Of a DNA stretch of 64,000 nt, positions 19,385-28,281 are shown in pieces. The notes beneath the pieces were generated by a model, which saw only the letters and a program-made list of their open reading frames with translations, searched no databases and had not been told where the DNA came from. The stretch covers positions 790,642 through 854,641 of the forward strand of contig CBDEFQ010000006.1 of assembly GCA_965237485.1 (NCBI GenBank), read 5' to 3'. This DNA is from JAAELZ01 sp965237485 (GTDB taxonomy: Bacteria; Pseudomonadota; Gammaproteobacteria; Arenicellales; Poriferihabitantaceae). A program made the translations under genes and the position numbers. The stretch's first letter is position 1. The number at the start of each line of letters is the position of its first letter.

Positions 19385-19843
19385 ATGCCCCAGAATATTA
19401 TCCAAGACGGTTTTGACACGCGGCCTATTGAGATGCAGCCAATGTGGTTGCTCATGTTTCAGGCACCTGAAGAAGATGTAGACCGCATATTTGAGGCCGT
19501 GACGCAGGTCGCGCCTCTGGTGCAGGGAAAAACCGATAGCAACGGCTATCGTGCACCTAGTGGACTCGAATATTACCGTCCCCGAGAAGGAACACCGACG
19601 GGGGTAGAAGATGAAATGCGCAAGCGACCAGATGTTGACGAGATGCGGTTCTTTTTGCCTCGCGATTTGAAAAAGCTCGAAGCGGTGATCGAGACTATCT
19701 ATGAAGTTCATTCGTATTTTGAGCCGGTCATCACAGTAACAGAAGTACTACGTAGCCAGTGCAAAGGTCTCGATGACAGTAATAATCCACATCGCTGGTG
19801 GAACAAGGGCGGCGACTGGAAAAATACCGAGGAAAAAATCTAA
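19385..19843 (+). CDS. Small protein resembling the CutA/Nif3-insert fold, paralogue 2
   Basis: 152 residues from ATG 19385, chosen because GGAG lies 7 bp upstream (CGGAGATCACAATG); an upstream frame start at 19307 would add an unlikely N-terminus. Matches paralogue 1 in layout: WLLMFQAPEEDVDRIFEAV strand-helix start, a variable centre, MRFFLPRDLKKLEAVIETIY, then HSYFEPVITVTEVL and the shared tail LDDSNNPHRWWN. It is 74 bp behind paralogue 1 and overlaps the next gene by 1 bp, so the three probably form one operon. Identity between the two paralogues is low outside these motifs. Confidence 0.6.
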   Translation: MPQNIIQDGFDTRPIEMQPMWLLMFQAPEEDVDRIFEAVTQVAPLVQGKTDSNGYRAPSGLEYYRPREGTPTGVEDEMRKRPDVDEMRFFLPRDLKKLEAVIETIYEVHSYFEPVITVTEVLRSQCKGLDDSNNPHRWWNKGGDWKNTEEKI

Positions 19844-20439
19844 TGTTAAATCATAACAGCTATATGCAACGGTTCTACCAAATCGCAATTGAATTAGCAA
19901 GAATGATTAGCATCTTAGTGATGCTTGGGGTTTTATTACATCCCCTATCTTCATTGGCAAAAGTTGGCGCAGGATTACCTTCAGGATTGTGTGGACATAC
20001 TCGGTATCAATGCGATAAAAAAACTGAACAGAACTGGTTGTTGTTTCAATCTTCAATAGATATTCAGGCGTTAAAATCTAATTTTATTTCGGTTGGTCGA
20101 TGTTCAAGAAATGGGAACTACAATAGTAAGGTTTATGTACTACTTGCTTTGACCGAGAAATCAGATAGCTTATTTTTTAATGCAAAATTAAGTTTTAATA
20201 ATGACTTAAGTATTTACAAGGACTTTAAATTTTCAAAAGTTAGTGAGATTTTTCCTGATATTTATGATGGTCGAAATCTGATAATTCAATCAGATACATT
20301 CGCTTATATTGATTATTCTAAAACGGGCCCTTTTAGATATTGGCTTCGATATAACCAAGGTGAGAACAAGATGGTAATGGTTGCATATTTTGGATATTCA
20401 GACACGTTAGTTTGTGATTTTGTAATGCATCCTAAATGA
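19843..20439 (+). CDS. Exported protein of unknown function
   Basis: 198 residues from the ATG at 19843, which overlaps the preceding stop (TAATG). N-terminal residues about 15-38 form a hydrophobic segment (MISILVMLGVLLHPLSSLA), a probable signal peptide. The mature part has four cysteines (LCGHTRYQCD, RCSRNG, VCDF) that could form disulfides. AT-rich compared with its neighbours. No family recognised. Confidence 0.6.
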   Translation: MLNHNSYMQRFYQIAIELARMISILVMLGVLLHPLSSLAKVGAGLPSGLCGHTRYQCDKKTEQNWLLFQSSIDIQALKSNFISVGRCSRNGNYNSKVYVLLALTEKSDSLFFNAKLSFNNDLSIYKDFKFSKVSEIFPDIYDGRNLIIQSDTFAYIDYSKTGPFRYWLRYNQGENKMVMVAYFGYSDTLVCDFVMHPK

Positions 20440-20638
20440 TTAGCCTTTTCCACTCCTTACGGGGTATGAAGTCCAGTGGTACGAAAACGTATGCCAAGGA
20501 ATGATAATTTCGTCATTAAATTGGTTTAATGGTCTGATCTGAACACTTCTCACTTGATCCTAAAAAACGCAGTTAAAGCCTCTCCAATGAGGCCAACATA
20601 AACAACCCTTCCATCGTCGCTACTGCCTCCGAGACACT

Positions 20639-22180
20639 TTAGCCAAGTAAACAGCGGTCATCTGGCGGTTGAAGAATCGTTCCACCAAGATATTTCTTCA
20701 TCGCCTCGCTTAGAATGCGACACCAAACTTGCGCCACGCTCAACTGCGGCGCAATCGCCTTCAATGAATTAAAGAAGTGTTGCATTTGGTCAAACGTGTC
20801 GCGAATTAAGTCGGCCTTGGCGTGCGTGCTAGTAATCGTCATAGTCTTTTTCCGCCCCGATTCAGTAACGCGCCCCACCGAACTCAGTAATAGCGGTCGA
20901 CTAGTAATCGCTTCCATATGTTTGTCTGGGTTAGCCAGCCTAGTGAATATATTCCACCGGTTATAAATCAAGGCAATGATCCGCGCTATAAAGCGACAGG
21001 GCTTGATATCGGCGGTAGTAAACCCGCCCCAACCCCAATGGTTCTTGATTTCATCAAAATTGTTTTCGCAGTCGGCTCGATCTCGATAATGTTGGACGAT
21101 GCTAATCACCTCATCGTCTAATGAGGTGACCAGAACAGCGTATTCAAACGCGCGAATATCATCCGCTTCTTGCAAAAAACCAAAGCTCTGCTGGCCTTGA
21201 CTTTTCTCTTCCAATACCAGCAGCGCGTCCTTTGCTAAACGACGACGAACGATTACCACGCGCCGATGATCGTTCCACGCAGCCAACTTCAAACAACTTT
21301 CTTTGGCTTCCCAGCCATCGATAACATAATCCCAGCCCGACACGCTATGCTGCTGCTGTATCAGTTGCTTAACGTACTTAGACTTCCACAAGTAATTGAC
21401 GCCTCTTTGTTCTGCAGCGCTCATCACATCCTGGGTACCCCAGTCACAATCGCCTCGAATAAAGTGCGGCCAAGATGAACGTGGCAATCGATCCAACAGC
21501 TCCCATAGACCCGGCGAAGAATGACTAGCAGCTACCTCAGTGCCAGACTTGACCTCAACATCCAATACAAGACGAAGATTGGCAATCATATAGGTGTGAT
21601 ACGTGTGCGAGGGCCGGCCAGGTTTGTGTGGATTATAGCCAACCTTGGCACCTTCTTGATGACCGTATAGCGGTTTAACCGTTACGTCACAATCCAATAT
21701 CCATGGCTGTGTGAGCAAGGGCTCGTAGCAACGCTGCAAATGAGTTTGTAGCCAGGCTATACCTTGTTCCTCATCCATCTTCTTCAGCGCACGGCGCGCC
21801 GAATCGTCGCTAACCGCTTTGGTCATTCCAAGCATTTTGGTGTTGATACGATCGCCCATTAAGCTGGCCATGTGTGCGTAGCGATTGTGACCCGAGAGAA
21901 CAGACAACAAAAATGAGCCCAACACATTGATCTTCTCAGGTGCGTTATTGCTTCGATATTCCAATGGGCAACTGCTCACCCATGGCTTAAACAGACCACC
22001 AAGTTTTAAATATTGAATGAAAAAAGGCAACGGTCCTATGGGCGTTACTGCCGCTGACGGGTCCCATTCAACGTGAATTTTTCCATCGAACGTTTCAGTC
22101 GATAATAAGGTGGAAACAGCGTTTGAAACCTCCGGTTTTAGCGCACCCTCTGGGTGAAAGGATTTATCTTTGGCGACCAT
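20639..22180 (-). CDS. IS1380-family transposase
   Basis: 513 residues, frame intact. It matches the IS1380 branch of IS4-like DDE transposases: a first Asp in PWILDCDVTVKPLYGHQEG, second in FIRGDCDWGTQD, and the C-terminal YRDRADCENNFDEIKNHWGWGGF with the catalytic Glu region, then FIARIIALIYNRWNIFTRL. Only 41 bp separate its ATG from the left end of the IS66 element, so the upstream end of this IS was probably lost; I could not find a matching pair of terminal repeats. A short hairpin (GCCTC/GAGGC near 20578-20593) lies past its stop. Confidence 0.88.
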   Translation of the reverse strand: MVAKDKSFHPEGALKPEVSNAVSTLLSTETFDGKIHVEWDPSAAVTPIGPLPFFIQYLKLGGLFKPWVSSCPLEYRSNNAPEKINVLGSFLLSVLSGHNRYAHMASLMGDRINTKMLGMTKAVSDDSARRALKKMDEEQGIAWLQTHLQRCYEPLLTQPWILDCDVTVKPLYGHQEGAKVGYNPHKPGRPSHTYHTYMIANLRLVLDVEVKSGTEVAASHSSPGLWELLDRLPRSSWPHFIRGDCDWGTQDVMSAAEQRGVNYLWKSKYVKQLIQQQHSVSGWDYVIDGWEAKESCLKLAAWNDHRRVVIVRRRLAKDALLVLEEKSQGQQSFGFLQEADDIRAFEYAVLVTSLDDEVISIVQHYRDRADCENNFDEIKNHWGWGGFTTADIKPCRFIARIIALIYNRWNIFTRLANPDKHMEAITSRPLLLSSVGRVTESGRKKTMTITSTHAKADLIRDTFDQMQHFFNSLKAIAPQLSVAQVWCRILSEAMKKYLGGTILQPPDDRCLLG

Positions 22181-22221
22181 GGTGTTTCTCCTTTTAATTC
22201 AATTGATTGCAACGATAATAC

Positions 22222-24128
22222 GTAACTTCTCAATAACCCGTGGCAGGTAAAATAAAACAAAATATTTCTTGACAGGGTTTTACGCTAAAAGGAAGGTAAT
22301 TCAACGTGGTCGAGTGACTCGATTTAGGTTGAGTTCCAGGGTGGTTGTAGGCACCTTTACGCTAATAACAAAGATCGCTTAAGGAAACGTTCAGGGGTGT
22401 CTTCTTAACATCCGTTGTGGCGCAGTTCAGAAGGCAAAATTGGACTTTCAAAACCGATGGTACACTAAGGTCTATCCAGTTAACGGACGTTTAAGACCTT
22501 GAGTAAGCTACCCTCTATTCCCGACATTCCTGAACAAGAACAAACCCCCGCAGTAAAAATGTTGCGGGTGCTAGTGGAGCAGCTGTTGGTGCGAGTTCAG
22601 CAACAGGACGAAGAAATAGCATTGCTTAAAGATGAAATCAATATCCTTAAGGGGCAGAAGAGGCGGCCTACTTTTAAGGGCGGTAATATGGATAAGAAAA
22701 CAGAGCCAAAACGTTCATCTTCTAGCGACAAACCTAAGCAGCGAGCTGGGTCGAACAAGGCAAAGAAAACACCAAGGCTGTCAATTGACCTAAATCTGGT
22801 TATTGAACCAGCGAAGTCCGTGCCCGAAGGTTCTCGCTTTAAAGGCTATCGGGATTTTGTAGTGCAAGATTTGCTTATCAAGGTTCATACCACCCGCTAT
22901 CGTTTAGCGCATTGGGTAACGCCAGACAATAAAAAGCTCAAAGGCCAGTTACCGACATCCGTGGCAGGGCGACATTATGGGCCTCGTCTGGTCAGTTATA
23001 TTCTCTATCAATATCATCATTGTCAAACCACGCAACCACTCTTGTTGGAACAGTTGCGAGAGTGGGGAATTGATATTTCTTCGGGACAAATTAACCCAAT
23101 ACTGATCAGCACTAAAGAGCCCTTTCATGCTGAGAAAGAGGCGTTACTAAGCGTTGCTCTGAGCGCATCGTCTTACGTGACCGTGGACGATAGTGGTGCT
23201 CGCCATCAGGGCAAAAATGGCTATGTAACGCACATTGGTAATGACTTGTTTGCGTGGTTTAAAAGCACTCAATCAAAAAGTCGAATTAACTTCCTACCGC
23301 TATTAAGGGCTGGCAATACGGATTATCGTTTGAGTCAAAGTGCGTTGAATTATAGGCAACAACATGGATTGCCAAAGCAAGCCTTAGCCGCTGTAACTGA
23401 GCACCGGGAACGCCGTATTGCCAACGAGGATGACTGGCTTGAAATGCTCGATAGCCTGTTGATCATTAAGGCACGTCACCGACGTATCACCACCGAAGGG
23501 GCATTACTTGGTAGTATTTTGCATCATGGTCTGTGTGATGACATCGTTGTCGTCAGTGATGATGCAGGGCAATTTAACATTTTGGCTCATGCCTTGTGTT
23601 GGATACACACCGAGCGCTTAATCCATAAGTTGATACCGCTGAACGAGGGACACCGGCAGGGCATTGCTAAAATACGCGACCAAGTCTGGTGCTTTTATCG
23701 GGCGTTAAAGAGTATAAAACCCAGCCTTGCGAGAACCAACGTAAAATACTTGAGTAGCGTTTCGATGAAATCTTCACTCAACAGACATGCTACCAAACAT
23801 TAAATCAGACGCTCAAACGAATCCATGCGAATCAAGCAGAATGACTGTTGGTGCTAGATCGACCAGATATTCCGTTACACACCAATGGCAGTGAAACAGA
23901 CATTCGCGATTACGTGAAAAAACGAAAAGTGAGTGGCTCCACCCGCAGCGATGCTGGCCAGCAGTGTCGGGACACGTTTGCCAGTTTGAAAAAGACCTGC
24001 CGAAAACTGGATATATCGTTCTGGCACTACCTGACCCATCGACTTGGTATCGGTGAGCAACATATTGATCCTCTGCCAGATATCATTATGGAACGCGCCA
24101 GCTTTGCCACGGGTTATTGAGAAGTTAC
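22222..24128 (+). mobile_element. IS66-family element, degenerate (1907 bp)
   Basis: Perfect 23-bp inverted ends: GTAACTTCTCAATAACCCG at 22222 onward is repeated in reverse complement ending at 24128. GTAA termini are typical of IS66. It encodes only a TnpC-type transposase and no TnpA or TnpB, as in the ISBst12-like subgroup. No 8-bp duplication is visible at the flanks. From 22240 to 22498 there is no gene, only the element's leader. Confidence 0.85.
22499..24120 (+). pseudogene. IS66 TnpC transposase, frameshift plus two stops
   Basis: The first frame (TTG start at 22499, possibly ATG 22559) runs to 23803: coiled N-terminus, a zinc-less linker, then the catalytic part with VTVDDSGARHQGKNGYVTHIG and ILAHALCWIHTERLI. 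Near 23725 the coding potential moves to another frame (CENQRKILE, RFDEIFTQQTCYQ), which has in-frame TAG and TGA codons, and continues to the C-terminal DRPDIPLHTNGSETDIR with the catalytic Glu region and stop at 24120. At least three lesions make it non-functional. Confidence 0.88.
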
Positions 24129-24149
24129 CCGCAGTTTACTTAAGTACTT

Positions 24150-25349
24150 ATGAACGCTGAAAAAATTCGTTACCAAAATGACCTAGAAATGTTTGAAACT
24201 TTGCTTAAGGCAAAAGAAGTGATACGCGTTAACAAAGCGATCAGCAAAATGCAAGAGGAAGGCCCTAGCTCTACAAGGCGACACCTGCTGGCGACCTCAG
24301 TATTCCTCAGCAAGCGCATGGCACCTCAAATTCATAAAACGGCAGATGAGTGCTATGAACGCCTAGAGTTAGAAATCCCACTAGAGCTATACGTATATTC
24401 AAGTCCGCAATTTAACGCAGCTTGCTTTAAACCAGAGGCCGGCCGTTTGCTAATTATGTTCTCATCTAGCTTGCTCGAAGCATTTGAAGGCAGCGAACTG
24501 TGCTTTGTGATGGGCCATGAACTTGGGCATCACGTCTATCGTCACCACGATATCCCCATTGGCTATATTTTGCGTGGCAAACAGCGTCCTAACCCAAAGC
24601 TGGCACTGGACTTATTTTCATGGTCGCGTAACGCGGAAATTTCCGCTGATCGAGCCGGTGCCTTTTGTGCGCAAGATTTAGATGGCGTAGCCCGTTCGTT
24701 ATTTAAATTGGCCTCTGGATTAACCGACAAAACCATAAAGTTTATTTTGGAAGACTTTCTCTCTCAGGTTGACCAAATGAAGCTAGAAGATCAAACCCCC
24801 GGCCAGCAAGCGTCGCGCGAAGATTGGTTTTCAACCCACCCGTTTAGCCCACTACGCGTAAAGGCACTGCAGCTTTTCCACGAATCTGAATTGATGATAA
24901 AAGGTGGCAGCTCTGTAGCAGATTTGGAAGTGGGCGTGCAGCGTACCATGAGCATGATGGAACCCAATTATATTGATGCAAGAACGGATGCTGCTCAATC
25001 AATGCGTAGAGTTCTATTTGCTGGCGCTATTGCCGTGTCCGATGCGAGCGGTGGTATCAGCAAAAAAGAAATAGCCACTTTTGAAAAGTTTTTCGGTAAA
25101 GGTAAGTTCAAGTCTGGCCTAAATATCGAAAGAATTAAGGAAGAATTAGCGCAGCGGATATCCAAGTGCAACGAACTTACTAGCATCACCCAACGCATGC
25201 AGGTAATGCGCGATTTATGCGTAATATCACGAGCCGATGGGCAAACCTCAAAAAAAGAGCGCGCAGTGCTCGATTCAATAGCCGACGGCCTGGAAATCTC
25301 ACGGAAGTTTATCTGCCAATGTATGGACAAAGAAATCGAACTGGATTAA
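24150..25349 (+). CDS. M48-type zinc metalloprotease with C-terminal TerB-like domain
   Basis: 399 residues. Catalytic zinc motif H123-E124-L-G-H127 (MGHELGHHVYRHHD) and the third ligand E163 in RNAEISADRAG, as in M48 (HtpX/Ste24-type) proteases. No membrane segment is seen, so a cytoplasmic enzyme is likely. From about residue 285 to the end, AGAIAVSDASGGISKKEIATFEKFF and VISRADGQTSKKERAVLDSIADGL resemble the paired acidic helices of TerB-like domains. The start is only 21 bp from the right end of IS66, so the native upstream sequence is missing and expression may depend on the element. Confidence 0.82.
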   Translation: MNAEKIRYQNDLEMFETLLKAKEVIRVNKAISKMQEEGPSSTRRHLLATSVFLSKRMAPQIHKTADECYERLELEIPLELYVYSSPQFNAACFKPEAGRLLIMFSSSLLEAFEGSELCFVMGHELGHHVYRHHDIPIGYILRGKQRPNPKLALDLFSWSRNAEISADRAGAFCAQDLDGVARSLFKLASGLTDKTIKFILEDFLSQVDQMKLEDQTPGQQASREDWFSTHPFSPLRVKALQLFHESELMIKGGSSVADLEVGVQRTMSMMEPNYIDARTDAAQSMRRVLFAGAIAVSDASGGISKKEIATFEKFFGKGKFKSGLNIERIKEELAQRISKCNELTSITQRMQVMRDLCVISRADGQTSKKERAVLDSIADGLEISRKFICQCMDKEIELD

Positions 25350-25481
25350 CGCGTCCAACATTGCGCGCCCTTAACATCATAAAAAATACTTCAAAATCTT
25401 ATTATGGTACTGCCAAGTGAAACAAATAGGGTGATCAGTAATCCTCAAAAAGCTCATCAACTTCAAGGGTTGTTTTATATT

Positions 25482-25582
25482 TTAGTGCTGACTTTTCACC
25501 CAATTCGCAATATTCATTGCGATTGATTCAACAACTTTGCGTTTGATTTCCCCTGATATTTTAAATCCATGGTTTGCAGATT
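25482..25582 (-). pseudogene. C-terminal fragment of alpha/beta-hydrolase (split by IS256 copy C)
   Basis: Minus-strand codons ending at TAA 25482-25484 read ANHGFKISGEIKRK then VVESIAMNIANWVK. ANHGF carries the catalytic His of this hydrolase family. It continues the gene whose N-terminus is at 28282-28832; the 29-bp middle piece (26986-27014) lies between the two elements. Removing both elements and one copy of each duplication gives one 225-residue frame with no stop. Confidence 0.85.
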
Positions 25583-26976
25583 GAGTTATGCCCGAATCTG
25601 GTGTATGAGGCATTTTCTTCAAGCGGCCTCGGTTTGATCTGAGTAGTCATTAGTTTGCTCTATTCCATCTTTAAATGGAACCCCTTGAATCACTTTTGCT
25701 AGATAGGCGAACCCGCGTATTCGGTTCCACTTTTTCTCTGCGCACTGACCCAGCTTGAACATCATACTTAACATGCCATCACGGCTAAGACATCCCTTGC
25801 ATCGTTTGGTACGGTGTCGGATAGTCGCGAATGTTGATTCAATTGGATTCGTAGTACGTATGCTCATCCAGTGCTTGGCAGGGAACGAGTAGAACGTCAT
25901 TAACTCTTCGCGATCTTTTTCCAAGCACTGCGTGGCTTTTGGATACTTGTCTTGACAGGTTTTAATGAATAATTGATAGGCGCTTTGCGCCGCTTCTTTG
26001 GTTTCTTCCTGCCAAATGTTATGCAGAGCTGCTTTTGCTTTGGGCTGCACCGATTTAGGCAGCTTGTTCAGCACGTTGGCCGTTTTATGCACCCAACACC
26101 GTTGATGTTTAGTGCCAGGATAGACTTCTTCCAGGGCATTCCAAAAGCCTAAAGCACCATCACCGATGCCCCGCTCTGGTTGATTCAGGCCTCGCTCCTT
26201 GAGTGCCAACAACACCTCTCGCCAACTCTGCGTAGACTCTCGCTCACCGTCTTCAATCGCCAGTAATTTCTTGTGACCGCGCTCATTCACTCCGATGACA
26301 ACTAAGGCACAGAGTCGGCCCTCATCGCCGCGCAGGCCGCTGTGTATCCCGTCCGCCCATAGATAAACCCATCGATCTCGATCTAAACCTTCTCTATTCC
26401 AATCCTTGTACTCCTGAGACCACGTTGCTTTGAGCTTACTCACTGTGCTTGATGATAACCCAGTCGCTGATTGACCCACTAGCACGCTCAGTGCATCCCC
26501 CATTTCTCCAGTGCTGACACCCTTGAGATACAGCCAAGGCAAGGCCGCTTCTAGTGTTCTCGTTTTACGCACATACGGCGGCACTAAAGCAGACCGAAAG
26601 GTGATCGGTACTCCAGTGCGGGAGCGCACCTTGGGGATACGTACTTTGACTGGGCCGATCCCGGTTTGCAGTTCACGTTCTGGCAAATAGCCGTTACGAA
26701 CGACACCAGCGTGTCCTGAATCTGAGACTTTGTCACAATTGCGATACAGCAGTTCAGATAACTCACTCTCGACCGCGGTTTGAATGAGTTGCCTAGCGCC
26801 ATTGCGAATCAATTCTTGCAGCGGATCGATGCTGGGCTCTGGCTTTTCAAAGGAAATAATTTTATTCTGTTTCATAGTGGCGTATGTCTGTGGAAGTTTA
26901 AGTTGTTGTAAACTCAACTCATCCCGATACGCCGCTTTTAGTCAACTACTCCATACACCACTTTCAGGCATAACTC
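25583..26976 (-). mobile_element. IS256-family element, copy C (1394 bp)
   Basis: Same termini as copy A, reversed. Target duplication of 9 bp TTGCAGATT at 25574-25582 and 26977-26985. It interrupts the alpha/beta-hydrolase gene just before its catalytic His codon. Confidence 0.95.
25619..26875 (-). CDS. IS256-family transposase (copy C)
   Basis: 418 residues from ATG 26875 on the minus strand; intact frame with all three DDE residues as in copy A. Distinguished by Glu-Pro-Ser in place of Gly/Glu-Gln-Ser near residue 14 (EKPEPSIDP). Confidence 0.94.
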   Translation of the reverse strand: MKQNKIISFEKPEPSIDPLQELIRNGARQLIQTAVESELSELLYRNCDKVSDSGHAGVVRNGYLPERELQTGIGPVKVRIPKVRSRTGVPITFRSALVPPYVRKTRTLEAALPWLYLKGVSTGEMGDALSVLVGQSATGLSSSTVSKLKATWSQEYKDWNREGLDRDRWVYLWADGIHSGLRGDEGRLCALVVIGVNERGHKKLLAIEDGERESTQSWREVLLALKERGLNQPERGIGDGALGFWNALEEVYPGTKHQRCWVHKTANVLNKLPKSVQPKAKAALHNIWQEETKEAAQSAYQLFIKTCQDKYPKATQCLEKDREELMTFYSFPAKHWMSIRTTNPIESTFATIRHRTKRCKGCLSRDGMLSMMFKLGQCAEKKWNRIRGFAYLAKVIQGVPFKDGIEQTNDYSDQTEAA

Positions 26977-27066
26977 TTGCAGATTCAATAATATCTAACC
27001 TTTTGGACGACTCTAGAAGTGGACCCGCTTTTTAGGACAGATGGCTTAGGAGTTATTTTCAGCTGA

Positions 27067-27891
27067 TTAAGCAGCCAATTTCAGGCCGCGACATGGATCA
27101 TACATCATGTCAGGGACCATGCCCAATGTTTGATGTTTACGCTCTTGGTTGTAATAGTTTATCCAGGAGCCAATGCCGTCTTTTGCCTCTTTCATCGATT
27201 GGTAGGCTTGCAAATAGACTTCCTCATATTTCACGCTGCGCCATAAGCGCTCAACAAATACATTGTCACGCCAAGCACCTTTGCCATCCATGCTGATGCG
27301 AATACCATTGTCTTTGAGTACACCGGTAAACGCCTCACTGGTAAATTGCGCACCTTGATCGCTGTTAAAGATATCAGGCTTGCCGTAGTAATGCAGTGCC
27401 TCTTCCAAAGCATCTACGCAGAATGCGCTATCCATGCTGTTGCTAAGCCGCCATGACAGCACTTTACGAGAATACCAATCCATCACAACGGTAAGATAAG
27501 CAAAGCCCTTAGGCATCGGGATATAAGTTATATCGGTACACCAAGCTTGATTGGGTTGATTGATGGCCAACCCACCTAGCAGATAAGGATAAATCTTGTG
27601 CCCCGCCTTCTTCTTGCTGGTGTTAGGCCTAGGATAGATGGCTTTAATGCCCATCTTACGCATTAAGCGTCGCACATGTTTACGGTCAACTCGGTGGCCT
27701 ACATCTTGCAACACATCACGAATGCGTCTACTGCCAAGAAAGGGCCGATTGAGGTGAATGCGATCAATCAGATGCATCAGTTCCAAGTCATCCTCATTAG
27801 CAGGTGAGGTTTTGTAATAAACATGGGAACGATGAATCTTCAACAATTTACACTGACGAACTAACGATAGTTTATTGCTTTTATTAATCAT
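27067..27891 (-). CDS. IS3-family OrfB (rve transposase), copy 1
   Basis: 274 residues from ATG 27891. HTH-like start, then the rve core with WCTDITYIPMPKG (first D), FNSDQGAQFTSEAF (second D) and NVFVERLWRSVKYEEVY (E), and the final HQTLGMVPDMMYDP. The frame is open upstream of the ATG to the slippery site at 27933, so the working transposase is probably an OrfAB fusion made by -1 frameshifting from orfA. Confidence 0.92.
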   Translation of the reverse strand: MINKSNKLSLVRQCKLLKIHRSHVYYKTSPANEDDLELMHLIDRIHLNRPFLGSRRIRDVLQDVGHRVDRKHVRRLMRKMGIKAIYPRPNTSKKKAGHKIYPYLLGGLAINQPNQAWCTDITYIPMPKGFAYLTVVMDWYSRKVLSWRLSNSMDSAFCVDALEEALHYYGKPDIFNSDQGAQFTSEAFTGVLKDNGIRISMDGKGAWRDNVFVERLWRSVKYEEVYLQAYQSMKEAKDGIGSWINYYNQERKHQTLGMVPDMMYDPCRGLKLAA

Positions 27892-27911
27892 AGTTTTGCG
27901 CTCAGGTCTGT

Positions 27912-28193
27912 TTAACGACCGAGCGCTTTTGATAAAAAATCGTTTTCCATGGTGATTTCACCGATCTTTGCCTGTAATGATTTAATCTCTGATTCTCGGT
28001 TTGGAGATAAGCCTGTGCCTGATGCAAAGACTTCAGCTGAGCTATCGAGCAATTGTTTCTTCCACTTGACGATAAGATTTGCATTGATGTCATAACGACT
28101 AGCAAGATTGCTTAATGTTTCATCACCTTTGATTGCTGCAAGAGCAACTTTGGCTTTGAATGGTGGGGCATGGTTTCTACGCTTTTTACTCAT
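27912..28193 (-). CDS. IS3-family OrfA (HTH), copy 1
   Basis: 93 residues, ATG 28193 with AGGAAC upstream. Transposase_8-like HTH (FKAKVALAAIKGDETLSNLA, SRYDINANLIVKWKKQLLD) followed by a leucine-rich helix (IKSLQAKIGEITMENDFLSK) for OrfA/OrfAB dimerisation. Identical to the copy at 38230-38511 apart from the residue before LGR. Confidence 0.9.
   Translation of the reverse strand: MSKKRRNHAPPFKAKVALAAIKGDETLSNLASRYDINANLIVKWKKQLLDSSAEVFASGTGLSPNRESEIKSLQAKIGEITMENDFLSKALGR
27933..27939 (-). promoter_or_regulatory. Candidate -1 frameshift heptamer T TTT TTA between orfA and orfB
   Basis: On the minus strand the orfA frame reads GAT TTT TTA TCA; T TTT TTA is a canonical X-XXY-YYZ slippery heptamer. 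The -1 frame downstream is open into orfB (RSLNRPERKTMINKS across the junction). Fusion by frameshifting is the known expression mode in IS3 elements. The same heptamer is kept in the copies at 37333 and 38600. Confidence 0.65.
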
Positions 28194-28281
28194 TTTCTGT
28201 TCCTCGTTTTGAACAATTATAAAACAGAAAATAACTCCTTATTTTGGCCTTCAACCTGTCCTAATCATGGGGTCCACTTCA

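Larger units (their letters stand above)
27015..28281 (-). mobile_element. IS3-family element, full copy 1 (1267 bp)
   Basis: Ends AGAAGTGGACCC (left) and TGAAGTGGACCCC (right, reversed), both continuing to TTAGGACAG. A 3-bp duplication TCT (27012-27014 and 28282-28284) fits the IS3 family; removing it restores the hydrolase frame. Carries orfA and orfB on the minus strand. A second full copy of the same length is at 37333-38599 and a partial one at 38600-39046. Confidence 0.92.

Noticed and set aside
23755..23850. Stop-codon recoding in the IS66 transposase
   Set aside because: There is a frameshift plus both TAG and TGA in one stretch; decay is the simpler explanation.
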